The notes below the pieces were generated by a model. It was given only the letters and a program-made list of their open reading frames with translations. It did not search any database and was not told the origin of the DNA. The position numbers and the translations under genes are program-made. A DNA stretch of 64,000 nucleotides from Paralithodes platypus (taxonomy: Eukaryota > Arthropoda > Malacostraca > Decapoda > Lithodidae), in the NCBI GenBank assembly GCA_032716605.1, contig CM064509.1, forward strand, positions 51,042,022 through 51,106,021, written 5' to 3'. The number at the start of each line of letters is the position of its first letter. Within the stretch, counting starts at the first letter, position 1. Below are positions 1-8,902 of this stretch, in pieces.

Positions 1-1117
1 ACAGACGATGCCCTTCCTCATTTTCGTCACTGACGTCGGACTCACTCCCACTGTCCACTCCCAAATCCCCCCTCCCTTGGTCCCGTGCTAGGGCTTCGTC
101 GTCGAAACCCGGGCTGCCAATGTCCTGCGAATCACCATCAAACAGCAGGGCGGCATACTTTGATGGTGTCAGAGTTTTCCGGGTCACTTTTGCACGTGCG
201 GGAGTCTTATGGACAGGGACAGCAGAGGCGGTGGCAGGGGCGGCGGCAGGGGCAGCAGTGGTGCGTGGCCTTGATGGCAAGATGATGGTGGTGCCTGTCG
301 CCCTTCTCTCTGTTCCTTGGGCAGGGGCGGCATGGGCGGCAGGGGCAACAGGGGCAGCAGGGCCGGCAGGGACACCAGGGCCAGCAGGGCCAGCAGTCGC
401 TTTCCCTCTCCCTTTCCCCTTCCCCTTCCCTGTTCCTTGGGCAGGGGCGGCAGGGGCGGCAGGGGCAGCAGGGGCGGCAGGGGCAGCCGGGCCAGGGGCG
501 GCTGGTGGTGGTGGTGGTGGTGGTAGGGGCACTGTGGCTGGCGTACGGGTTCTCTTCCCTACGCCCGTGCCTTTAATTTTTCCTGCCCCCACAGGTTCTG
601 CAGCCCTAGGGCGGCCTCCTGCGTCGCTGGTACCGGTGGCAGGGGTGGAAGGGGCAGCAGGGGCGGCAGGGGCAGCCGGGCCAGGGGCGGCTGGTTGTGG
701 TGGTGGTGGTAGGGGCACTGTGGCTGGAGTACGGGTTCTCTTCCCTACGCCCGTGCCTTTAATTTGTCCTGCCCCCGCAGGTTCTGCAGCCCTAGGGCGG
801 CTTCCTGTGTCGCTGGTACCGGTGGCAAGGGTGGCAGGGGTGGCAGTGGTGGCAGTGGTAGTGGTAGTGGTTGTTGTAGTGGCCTGGGTCGTGGTGGCAG
901 TGTCCCGAAACACCAATGACCTCTGTACCTTTCTTGTGCTTGCACATGTTTTTCGTGCTTTGGGTGCAGGTGTTTCGTCCTCCGAGCTGTAGGGCGTATC
1001 GTACTGGTAGCTAGGGTCTTTAGCAGCCACCCTCTGCCTTCCACGGCGGCTAACACCACCAGAAGGAGGGCTGGTTGTGTCATCAGGGAGCGAGCGTGAG
1101 GGACGTGTGGGCTCCAT
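1..1117 (-). CDS. Putative piggyBac-like transposase, N-terminal part (open at left edge)
   Basis: The frame opens at ATG 1117-1115 (MEPTRPSRSLPDD) and stays open for 372 codons to the window edge. It has a basic, Ser/Thr-rich start, a Thr-rich tract, a long Ala/Pro-rich low-complexity section, and an acidic tail (SGSESDVSDENEEG) near the edge. Two direct repeats of 62 codons (186-bp period; GTGVGKRTRTPATVPLPPP occurs twice) form the middle. piggyBac transposases often have an acidic, disordered N-terminus before the DDD catalytic domain, but that domain would lie left of position 1, so the assignment rests on the element end at 1337. A GC-rich frame on the plus strand (120-992) overlaps it; this minus frame is preferred because it starts at a sensible distance from the terminus and ends in a non-repetitive acidic stretch. 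It could instead be an unrelated disordered protein. Confidence 0.45.
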   Translation of the reverse strand, partial: MEPTRPSRSLPDDTTSPPSGGVSRRGRQRVAAKDPSYQYDTPYSSEDETPAPKARKTCASTRKVQRSLVFRDTATTTQATTTTTTTTTATTATPATLATGTSDTGSRPRAAEPAGAGQIKGTGVGKRTRTPATVPLPPPPQPAAPGPAAPAAPAAPSTPATGTSDAGGRPRAAEPVGAGKIKGTGVGKRTRTPATVPLPPPPPPPAAPGPAAPAAPAAPAAPAAPAQGTGKGKGKGRGKATAGPAGPGVPAGPAAPVAPAAHAAPAQGTERRATGTTIILPSRPRTTAAPAAAPATASAVPVHKTPARAKVTRKTLTPSKYAALLFDGDSQDIGSPGFDDEALARDQGRGDLGVDSGSESDVSDENEEGHRL

Positions 1118-1337
1118 GACTAGTGCGTGGTTACTGGCGCGGTGGTGCTTGCACGAGTGCGGGGCGAGCGTTTGGCGGGGTGGTGTCGAGAGTTGACATG
1201 TAGTATTATACCCACACCAATTTTCAGCCGCCTGGCTATAAACGCGCGGTTTTGGTACGCGTTCAAAAGCTATGCTCTTAAGAGTCTCCCCGCAGTCCGC
1301 CGGGGGAACTCTTATGAGTCTCCCCGCAGCTCCCGGG
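1..1337 (-). mobile_element. 5' end of a piggyBac-like DNA transposon
   Basis: Read on the minus strand, the element begins at 1337 directly after a TTAA (1338-1341), the target site of piggyBac transposons, and its first bases are CCCGGGAGCTGCGG. piggyBac family termini typically start with CCC or CCY next to TTAA. Two subterminal direct repeats, at 1275-1295 and 1309-1329, differ by one base; each holds a CTCTTAAGAG-type palindrome followed by the CTCCCCGCAG core. An open reading frame starts 220 bp inside and runs off the left edge. The other terminus is outside the window, so TTAA duplication cannot be tested. TTAACCC alone is weak evidence; the nearby repeats and ORF make the case. Confidence 0.6.
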
Positions 1338-1341
1338 TTAA

Positions 1342-1789
1342 AGGTCAATGTTATTATGATGTATTGCATAAGTAACAATGTCAGAGAATCTCAAAATAAT
1401 AAAGCATAAGAGTGTTACATGGGAGGCTGCAAAAATTAAGCGAGCTTTATAAAACATTTTGCAAGTCATGTAGGTGCCTCTTGGTGAAATTTGCGAGGGA
1501 GCTGTTGGTTTCTTTTTCTTCTTCCAGCATTTTGTGATCGTCTGTGTTGTTTCCCTGGCTGATTGCTCCCCAGGTTTTTGCCGAATTATGCCTTATTTGT
1601 ATGGTAAACCTGGCTGGATGCTCTGTCTTAATGATTCCTGATTCTTTAGAATCGGCTGTTTCACAGGCATTGTATGCATTTGCACCCAAGCACACATCAT
1701 ATTCAAATGTGCCTGCGAATAGCAACATTATGTTTCATACTCGATGCCTGCATCTGGTCGTAGCATTTTATAAGCTTGCTTATTTTTTT
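1342..1789. other. No recognisable gene
   Basis: AT-rich sequence between the piggyBac-like terminus and a LINE 3' end. A 93-codon minus frame (1728-1447) resembles nothing I know and is probably chance. Confidence 0.4.
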
Positions 1790-2045
1790 TATTTTTTCTA
1801 TGTGAATGAGGGAGACAAGAGGCATAACTGCCTGCAGCAAGTGCATCCCCCAGATTTGAAAGAGTGACAGGGCCAAAATCAAGGAACGTTCGAGCTAAAA
1901 TGCCTGGACACACGGAGTTTGAAGCAATTTAAGTCATAGGAAGAGGGAAAGACTGATTCTAGGAGAGAGTTCCAGAGGTCAGCAGTTGAATAGAAGAAAG
2001 TCTGAGAATAGCGTTTCACTTTTGGGTTGGAGAGTTGCACAGTTT
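1790..2045 (-). pseudogene. 3' end of a jockey-like LINE (RT C-terminus)
   Basis: On the minus strand the sequence reads FFYSTADLWNSLLESVF and then DLNCFKLRVSRHFSSN before a stop. This matches the C-terminus of the larger LINE at 61026-63250 (STKPWNSLPESVFPSSYNLN). A short 3' region with TTCACATAG and an A-rich tail follows at about 1790. The copy is heavily 5'-truncated, as is usual for LINE insertions. A third copy is at 36484-36627. Confidence 0.75.
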
Positions 2046-2217
2046 GCTAATAATGTGCAAACTAAATGTTTAGTCAATATAAAAATATATGTTTGTGCTG
2101 CCTGTAATGAATTACCATTATGGTATTATGGATAATTTCCGTAAAGTATTGACGTCTTAATGGAAAGAATATCTTATATATATATATATATTTTTCTTTT
2201 TTCTATATTCCAACTAC

Positions 2218-2455
2218 TTACCCTCTCGGGCATAGGCTGAGAGCCTGGACACTCTTCCGCTGAACACGGTGAGGCCTGTGAGGTCTTCTTCCAGTATAGG
2301 GAGTGAGACATGCGAAGCACCCACTCATGGCCCGAAGCAACTCCAGGTCTTGAGCTGCTTCACCTCCGTGCTTCACAGTCTCATTCCCCAGACTCGGACC
2401 CTCACTCTCAGAATGCCACCTATTGAGCAATTAACTCACTAGGCATTGCCCCCCT
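2218..2455 (-). repeat. Possible tRNA-derived SINE
   Basis: On the minus strand the first ~75 nt look tRNA-like: GGCAATGCCTAGTGAGTTAA at the head and a B-box-like GGTCCGAGTCT about 45 nt later. A non-tRNA body of about 150 bp follows, down to a (TA) tract. No second copy was seen in the window. Confidence 0.35.
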
Positions 2456-2496
2456 GTAGCATATTTTGAATATGGGAATATTCATACAATGCTATT

Positions 2497-2659
2497 TAAT
2501 CAGGAAACAATGAGGATATTTTTTTGGCATTTTGATGTCCTGTGGTAAAGCACTGAAACTGGATACAGCACAAATTCCATCCCAATAATATCTTCCCATT
2601 GACATATTGGGATTCGAACCCGGGTCCATTAGATTACCAGTCCAGTGACAAGACCACCG

Positions 2660-2660
<1 letters not shown>
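2497..2660 (-). repeat. tRNA-derived SINE
   Basis: The minus strand has an A-box-like region (TGGTCTTGTCACTGG), then a clear B box (GGGTTCGAATCCC) at 2609-2621, then a short AT-rich body. The head directly abuts a long (TA)n tract. Confidence 0.55.
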
Positions 2661-2748
<88 letters not shown>

Positions 2749-2804
2749 TGTATATATATATATATATATATATGAATATATATACATATATACTGTATAT
2801 ATAT
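2659..2804. repeat. (TA)n microsatellite
   Basis: A nearly pure TA tract of about 145 bp, interrupted by short variants such as ACTGTA and GAATA. Open frames of (IY)n type in it are meaningless. Confidence 0.95.
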
Positions 2805-3188
2805 TGTAACATCCGAGGATACCAGGATGTAATGTGACAAGACAACAAGCTGTGGTCTGTGATTGTACACCTTGTGGCAAGCTTTTTCTCTCTGTCTTTC
2901 TACCTTCAACCCCTGCGTACGTGACGAGAGAGAGAGAGAGCGCGCGCTCAGCTGTTTCCCGCCAAATTCCACCTGTGTGAGGGGGCCGGGCAGGCGATGA
3001 CGTAGTGACCCACCCCCCCATTTCTCCCACCTACTTCACACCTGTTCTTGGACAACCACACCTGCCTCTCACCTGTAATTGGTCGACGTGAGCTGACTGT
3101 CTGTGATTGGAAGCGGCAAGTGTATCCTGGCCTACGTGACTCTTGATTGGACTAGCGTGGACAGAGGTTATAAATAGCTTGATATTTG
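2805..3188 (+). mobile_element. Truncated gypsy LTR (same family as 25752-26602)
   Basis: It starts TGTAACATCCGAGGATACC and matches the first ~385 bp of the LTR at 25752 almost base for base, including the GA-rich stretch and the GGTTATAAATAGCTTG TATA-box region near 3168-3183. Similarity stops at about 3188, so the second half of the LTR is missing. No internal element sequence of this family is adjacent. Confidence 0.8.
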
Positions 3189-3211
3189 ATATGACAGGAA
3201 AACCTAATCAA

Positions 3212-3800
3212 AAGATGCCTGTACAGTAACCCAACTAAGTTTTGCGACAAAATTAGGTACGTGGTACCTGTCTAGTTTGCACTCCCGTCCCAAGCCCGTG
3301 TGGTCCTGTCTAACAGAGACCCGTGGTGTCTAGGCAGCCCCCACCACCTACACTACCACAGCCAGGGCACAAAGTACGTAGCTCTAAAACATGATGTCAC
3401 TCACCATCTGCGCATGCGTGAGAATCTTGGCCCCGCCCCTCAAATGTACAACTATTATATTGGATTAGATTAACCTAACCTAACCTAACCTAACCCTAAA
3501 ATATAACAAAAATAACCAAAATAACAAATATAACGAAATAAAAAAATAAAAAAATATACCAAAAACGAGTAGGATCGATCGCAGGTTTCTTCAGTGGCGG
3601 GCGGGCATTATACCGAGTGAGCTACGAAGACATCTGGTTGTATGGTTTGAAGGGTATATTTAAAGGCAACGGAGGTGAGGGGCAGGGCCAAGGCAAGGTT
3701 AAGAGATACAACAGGTTGGCGCACGCGCAGCCTTCTGACGGCACCAGGCTGGACGAGAGAAAGAAAGATAGAAAAACGCTCGCCTGCCAGCCAAACTGCT
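3212..3800 (+). repeat. Interspersed repeat 'X', split by a SINE
   Basis: Positions 3212-3425 match the reverse complement of 23110-23262 (for example ACTAAGTTTTGCGACAAAAT, TCTAGTTTGCACTCCC). The part from about 3374, plus 3683-3755, matches the reverse complement of 6186-6345 (AGCTCTAAAACATGATGTCA; AAGAGATACAACAGGTTGG). The two halves are separated by an insertion at about 3430-3682. This is an old repeat of unknown type present three times here; no coding domain was seen. Confidence 0.6.
3430..3682 (-). repeat. tRNA-derived SINE with TTAGG-repeat tail
   Basis: The insertion interrupts repeat X. On the minus strand it starts with a tRNA-like head (GTCTTCGTAGCTCACTCGG, then GCGATCGATCC as a weak B box), continues as a T-rich body, and ends in five GGTTA units (3471-3495). 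That unit is the arthropod telomere repeat TTAGG. Boundaries are approximate. Confidence 0.5.
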
Positions 3801-4149
3801 GCCACTAGACCAGGGGTGTCCAACTCCAATATACGGGCCTCATGCGGCCCCACTCCCTCTAGCATCAGGCCCGTGAACCAAACTGGCCAAGTAGTGTCAA
3901 ATATTGTATTTTTTTCTAGAAATCCAGACATAATTATTATTACTTAAATATATTATTTGTTGGTACTATATTAACTTAAGTTCTAATTCTAGGAAGTATT
4001 TGTGAGAGTAAGAAGCTTTTAAAGTAGATAGGCCATATGCAGCTTCACGCGATCTTATGTTCTTATGTAATTGGGGTTGGGTGTGACAGGGCCTTGTGAG
4101 GGCCGATTGGCTTTTTGCAGACTCCCGTTTTCTTATGTTCTTATGTTCA
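3801..4149. other. Unassigned repeat fragments
   Basis: AT-rich sequence with a short segment ending in TTCTTATG units (4046-4068 and 4131-4148), a microsatellite tail typical of short retroposons. No gene seen. Confidence 0.4.
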
Positions 4150-4450
4150 TTCATTAGAGAGACGCAGAGTTAGAGGGAATTTGATAGAGGTGTTCAAGTG
4201 GGTTAGTGGGATTAATAGAGGGGACATGACAAATGTACTAAAGCTCAGTGATAGCGAAAGAACTATAACAATTTTTTTCAAATTAGATACATTTCGTTTC
4301 AGAAAAGATATAGGCCAATAGTGGTTTGGTAACAGAGTTGTAGATAGGTGGAATAGGCTACCAAGTGCAAAAGTGGGATCAAGAATGATAGAGAGCTTTA
4401 AGATAAAATTAGATAGGCATTTGGACGAGATGGGTCTCTGTAACGAGTGC
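4150..4450 (+). pseudogene. CR1-like LINE, C-terminal RT remnant
   Basis: The plus strand reads ERRRVRGNLIEVFKWVSG, then KLDTFRFRKDIG, then, after a stop, GNRVVDRWNRLPSAKVGS and MIESFKIKLDRHLDEMG. This series is characteristic of the C-terminal end of CR1/L2-type reverse transcriptases. One internal stop is visible (at about 4319). No catalytic RT region is present, so this is a 5'-truncated dead copy. Confidence 0.65.
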
Positions 4451-4640
4451 AAGACTAATTTATTCAACCTTTCTATATATGGAAGATATATAATATTATG
4501 GATAATTTTGGTCATTCTTCGTTGTACTGACTCCAAATAAACTATATATGTCGATTCTGTAATGAGGACATCAAATTTGAACAGCATAATCTGAACCTGG
4601 TATATACCGGAATACACACATACATACAAATAATTACATT

Positions 4641-5802
4641 CTGTAAAACCAGGTCGCTTCGGACTTGGGTCGTAACTTCGGACATCGGCGATAATAAGTA
4701 ATTAGCCATTGGCATTATATAATGGAAACGCTTTTTATATATATATATATATTTTTTTTGTGTGGGGTTCGTTTAGAGAAATGGCAAAGGAAGAGCATGT
4801 AAAAGCCCTAGGGAACTGACATGAGTATATGTACACGAACAAAATATTATATATATGACAATTTTTTTTACATTTTTCGCTACCCTGCCAGACTTCTATC
4901 ACACTGAAGAAATTTGTTTGTATGAATGATGTTGTGACTGATATAATTTTGTAGTAAAATTACCAGAGACAACATCCACCAAAGGAAATGTGTTACACTT
5001 GTATAACGCTCTAGCTAGAACACTATCATTTAACCTATTGTGTTTTCCAAAAAAAAAAAAAAAAAATGGTAACTTCGGACATGGAACAAACAAATCGTTT
5101 GTTATTATTTGCCCAATGAAAATAATTCAGAATACTTGTCCATCATTATAATGGTGGTTACAGATCAAATAACCATTCTCTGAGTCCAAAAACCCATAAA
5201 AATGTGATAATATGCTAACCGATTTATGTATTTAGGATAATTCTGGATATATAATATATATAAATAAGGAGAGGCAATATTTTCTAAGAGTGAGTTCAAT
5301 GCCTAACGAGAACAGATCCAAAAAGAATATTTGTTAAACATCATATATAACCCCCTCCTATACTAATTATACAGGCCTAAAAGTATTGACTGAGCATTTT
5401 CCAGTAAGACATTGGACAGGAATAAGCAGCAATAATAAAATATTCATATAAAATAGTAGGAGCCGAAAAATGAATGAAATAAAACCACGAACGTTCGTCC
5501 GAAGTTCCCCTCCGGTCCGAAGCTATCCCAGCTTTCTTGGCAATCATTTTCCATAAGAAATCATTGTATGTCCGAAGTTATCCATACATGTACGTAGTTA
5601 GCCACTTTTCAAGATGACTTCGGACACAATTTAGGATAAGGATAGCTCTCTTATTATGGGGGATAATTTTAGGAGGCTTCCTGGATTACCACGCACTATC
5701 ACCACACATCACTTTACCTAGTTATATCTCTATAATGTATTTACAGTCAGGAGATATCGTTAAAAAAACTCGAAAAATTTCCGAAGTTACACGGTTTTAC
5801 GG
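4641..5802. mobile_element. Candidate nonautonomous DNA transposon
   Basis: The ends are imperfect inverted repeats: CTGTAAAACCAGGTCGCTTC at the left and, read inward from the right, CCGTAAAACCGTGTAACTTC; about 18 of 23 positions match including the following GGA. The octamer CTTCGGAC occurs in either orientation at 4656, 4676, 5073, 5497, 5515, 5570 and 5618, and a near match lies at the right end. No transposase is visible. No target duplication was identified, so the superfamily is open. Confidence 0.4.
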
Positions 5803-5828
5803 TTCATAGCCTACATACTACACCCACA

Positions 5829-6004
<176 letters not shown>

Positions 6005-6185
6005 TGCATCCAAAATGCATCCAACAACTTGACAATATAAAGGCATTTTGTTCAGTTAAAATAGAAGAGCTGCACTTTCACAGGGCATTATACAGTAGTT
6101 ATAGCATCACGGTATGAAGTAAAAGAAAACGGAGGATAGTGCTGGCTCGGCTGCTCCTTTGAGAATGAATGGTAAACAGTCGAGT

Positions 6186-6424
6186 GACCTCACCCTTCCA
6201 GCCTGGTGACATCATGCGCGAGCGGGTACGAGTAGGAGTGACCCCATGCTCCAACCTGTTGTATCTCTTAACCTTGGGCCAAGGGGCCCTAGATTCTCAC
6301 GCATGCGCAGATGGTGAGTGACATCATGTTTTAGAGCTACGTACATCGCCTCCCCACAGTACTCGCACACGTTGGGCGCTACATATGACAATATTGCTAT
6401 CATTATTTGTTTGTATCATATTAG

Positions 6425-6479
<55 letters not shown>

Positions 6480-6480
6480 G
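6186..6480 (-). repeat. Repeat X, second copy (mosaic)
   Basis: Positions 6186-6345 match the reverse complement of 3374-3425 and 3683-3755. The following CAGTACTCGCACACGTTGGG to the CT tract matches the reverse complement of about 23039-23115. The order shows rearrangement between repeat segments. Confidence 0.55.
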
Positions 6481-6519
6481 TTAATATCAATCGATTTTCA
6501 CGCTACACAATTTGTAGAT

Positions 6520-6550
<31 letters not shown>
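6429..6550. repeat. (CT)n and (CA)n microsatellites
   Basis: A pure CT run of about 50 bp (6429-6478) and a CA run (about 6522-6550), separated by ~43 bp. A similar GT/GA pair occurs inverted at 22926-23038 beside the third copy of repeat X. Confidence 0.95.
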
Positions 6551-6553
<3 letters not shown>

Positions 6554-6954
6554 TCGGAAGGCAAAGTTCAGTGTTATCAACCCACATTCTACGCTGACCT
6601 CCCTGATAAAACAATGAGGTGTAAATGATTGTGTTCTTGTATCTAATTAACTTTTTAAATAATACAGGTATGTTATAATCTGCATCATCTTGCAGTGTTG
6701 GGTTATACGAGTAGTTCTATTTGCAACATCTACATCAGGTATTATTATTAATGATAAGAACGTGTATTAATATACAGCTAAAGTTCTTACTGTTTCTATG
6801 AGACACTATTAGAATATAGACAATTATCGTTACCGTATAATGATTTTAGAATCTAACTTCGATGAAATTCTGTTTACTATGGAAATATATGGGAGTATAA
6901 CTAAGCATTATTTAGTTTATCGGGTATATAATTTAAGTTCTAATTTACAGAATT

Positions 6955-6987
<33 letters not shown>

Positions 6988-6989
6988 CA
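6551..6989. other. No recognisable gene
   Basis: AT-rich sequence ending in a short (CA)n run at about 6955-6980. Confidence 0.4.
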
Positions 6990-7200
6990 GAGGTTCGTAG
7001 CATATTGGTTAGCGCACTTGGTTCACAGCCAAAAGGACACGGGTTCCATTCACAGGCGGTAAAGAAACATTTTGGCAATTCTTCTTACACAATGCGCCTC
7101 TCTTGACCTAGCAGTATAAATAGTCCTCTGGAATAAGAGGCCACTTACGACGTCTTGTTTAGTGTTGGTGGTCTATTACTAGCTGGTACCGTACAGGTCA
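6990..7200 (+). repeat. tRNA-derived SINE
   Basis: The head has an A-box-like segment (GTAGCATATTGGTTAGCGCA), an anticodon-loop-like TTCACAG, and a B-box-like GGGTTCCATTC at 7032-7042. A body follows that contains ACCTAGCAGTATAAATAG. The spacing fits a tRNA-derived SINE and the pattern resembles common decapod SINEs. The 3' limit is uncertain. Confidence 0.55.
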
Positions 7201-7534
7201 ACCAAACACTCAAAATTCAGATATCAGCAATTGGCTGATTACAGATTACATGCATATCTACAGCCACTCCAACCATGCATTAACACTTCACGCAATATAT
7301 TCCCAGGTCGAACTTTTTTCGGTAAAAAATAAAAAAATAACAAAATAAATAAAAAAACGTGAAGCTGTACTTATTGGAAACTGAGGTGATCAGAAAATCC
7401 TCAATACTCTCTTACCCACATAAACCTAGAAAAAATCCTAGGCGATACTTATTCAACTCATGGGGATTCTTTTACAAACGAACTCAGGGCAGGGCAGCTT
7501 AAGATGGTGGTGGAGAATACACTACCTTGCCGTT

Positions 7535-8186
7535 CAATCAATCAATCAATGAGTAGTGACAGGGGGTTAGGGGGAAGTGGGGATAGGACAAGAAATAGTT
7601 GGATGAAGTGAATTGTAGCAGGAGAAAAAGGTTTCCAGGCTTGACTGGAACTGCCTGAGGGTTTTTCTGATTTTAGCTGCTGAAGAGACTGGTCAGGGCA
7701 AGGTCGACAGGGGCACATTCGGGGAGGCTCCTCGCTGGCACGGGTATCATCTGCCATGTCTGGTCGGGGGCGTGTGAGGCTGGGGTGATGGTGGTGAAGG
7801 TGATGGGTGGTGGTGGTGGTGGTGGTGAGTTTTTATTTCCTTGGGAGGTCTGGGAAGCCGCTTTTTAGAGCTTCCTCCACTGTTACCATGCAGGTCACGT
7901 AGTTGGTCTTGGGGTCCTTCGTGTGGAAGTAGCAGTTGCAGCCGTCTCTTTTCCAATTCTCCATACAGTAGGACAGGAATCCGTGGAACTCAGGTATTAT
8001 GCAGTCCTTGTATGCATAGCTCATGGACATGTTGAAGTCTGTTTCGAGGTGTGGATAACAGATTTCCTTGAACAGTTGCTGATGAGTTTTTGGAGTTTTT
8101 GCTGATTGTGGTGTTGGTGGCTGGGGCTCGGAAGTTGCAGCTGGTAAGGTCTCCTTTGCTACTGCTGGTGTTTTCTTCTTCTTCAT
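7535..8186 (-). mobile_element. Small ORF-bearing retroposon inserted in an LTR
   Basis: It is flanked by perfect 10-bp duplications, CCTTGCCGTT at 7525-7534 and 8187-8196. The uninterrupted site (AACGGCAAGG on the plus strand) is present at 14857-14866 in the other LTR copy. On the minus strand the insert begins with an ATG and ends in a (TTGA)n microsatellite tail (7535-7551). Variable-length target duplication plus a microsatellite tail point to target-primed reverse transcription by a LINE. The 652-bp body carries one 117-codon ORF and no reverse transcriptase, so it is a nonautonomous or severely truncated retroposon. Confidence 0.75.
7833..8186 (-). CDS. Hypothetical protein, 117 aa, inside a small retroposon
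   Basis: The start ATG (8186-8184) is the first codon of the insert, directly after the target duplication, and the stop is at 7833-7835. The N-terminus is basic and Pro/Thr-rich (KKKKTPAVAKETLP, then PQPPTPQSAKTPKT). The second half is folded-looking, with several Cys and aromatic residues (ICYPHLETDFNMSMSYAY; CMENWKRDGCNCYFHTK) and a hydrophobic strand (YVTCMVTVEEALKSG). No signal peptide or membrane segment is evident. I do not recognise the family. Because the insertion may be 5'-truncated, this could be the C-terminal part of a larger retroelement protein, and the ATG at the boundary may be incidental. A second insert of similar build lies at 30515-31097. Confidence 0.4.
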   Translation of the reverse strand: MKKKKTPAVAKETLPAATSEPQPPTPQSAKTPKTHQQLFKEICYPHLETDFNMSMSYAYKDCIIPEFHGFLSYCMENWKRDGCNCYFHTKDPKTNYVTCMVTVEEALKSGFPDLPRK

Positions 8187-8733
8187 CCTTGCCGTTAAGG
8201 TACTTTCGACTTATATACCCTTAGCGCACCTGGCTCTGATACAAACTTCTCTAACTGTATCAATCTCAACTCCTTATATACTTGCTGAATTAAAGTATTA
8301 CTTTTACCAAGAACTCTATGATATATCTTTTAAACATTACTTATGATTAGAAAAGCCAAATACATTATTACCTAGTTATAATCAATATCATTCGTACGTC
8401 AGGCAACGAAGAAGAGCAAGGGGGTTGGAAGAAAGGGGGGAGAATGAATAGGGTTACGAGTGTAGGACGATAGGGGGTAGAATGGAATGTGAACGAAAGG
8501 GGGGTAGTCTGCACAAAGCCTCCCTCACCTCACCTCACTGGTTCCTGTACACACTTGAACAAAAATATCTTCCTATATGAAACTAAGCTGTCTACAGGTT
8601 AAATTAATTATACCGGGCTCATAACATTGCATACGATGTTCAATCATAAATAATTAAAGATCGTACCCACCATAACAAGCACAATACCTCAATTACAACC
8701 AGTGACACTTTAATGAAATAGAAATCCCTAACA

Positions 8734-8742
8734 CCTCCCTCA
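8734..8742 (-). other. Polypurine tract of gypsy element 1
   Basis: Minus-strand GTGAGGGAGG-type purine run directly before the LTR start TGTTAGGG. It is the expected primer site for plus-strand DNA synthesis. Confidence 0.6.
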
Positions 8743-8902
8743 CAAAGAGATTTATAAGAGAAGCGAAACTAAATCTAAATCCTAATACAATAATTGTGAA
8801 CCTAATACCATTCACCAAACCATAAACCAAAACCAAAATCACAATAACAAACTTACACATTATTGCTGGCAAAATAGCTCTAACAACTAAAATTGTTCTC
8901 AT

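Larger units (their letters stand above)
7422..8733 (-). mobile_element. 3' LTR of gypsy element 1, truncated, with an insert
   Basis: On the minus strand the LTR begins TGTTAGGGATTTC at 8733, directly after a purine-rich tract (GTGAGGGAGG, 8742-8734) that fits a polypurine tract. It matches the reverse-oriented copy starting at 14329, including a TATATAAG motif (at about 8210 here, 14836 there). The match ends near 7422, so the last part of the ~1.2-kb LTR is missing. The stretch 7535-8186 is a later insertion. Without it about 660 bp of LTR remain. Confidence 0.75.

Noticed and set aside
120..992. 290-codon Gly/Ala/Val-rich open frame on the plus strand
   Set aside because: It is the mirror of a GC-rich repeat. 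The minus frame has a better start, non-repetitive ends and a transposon context.
2609..2660. tRNA gene
   Set aside because: A good B box, but the acceptor stem is not formed and a SINE body follows; the same applies at 6990, 16440, 20110 and 31454.
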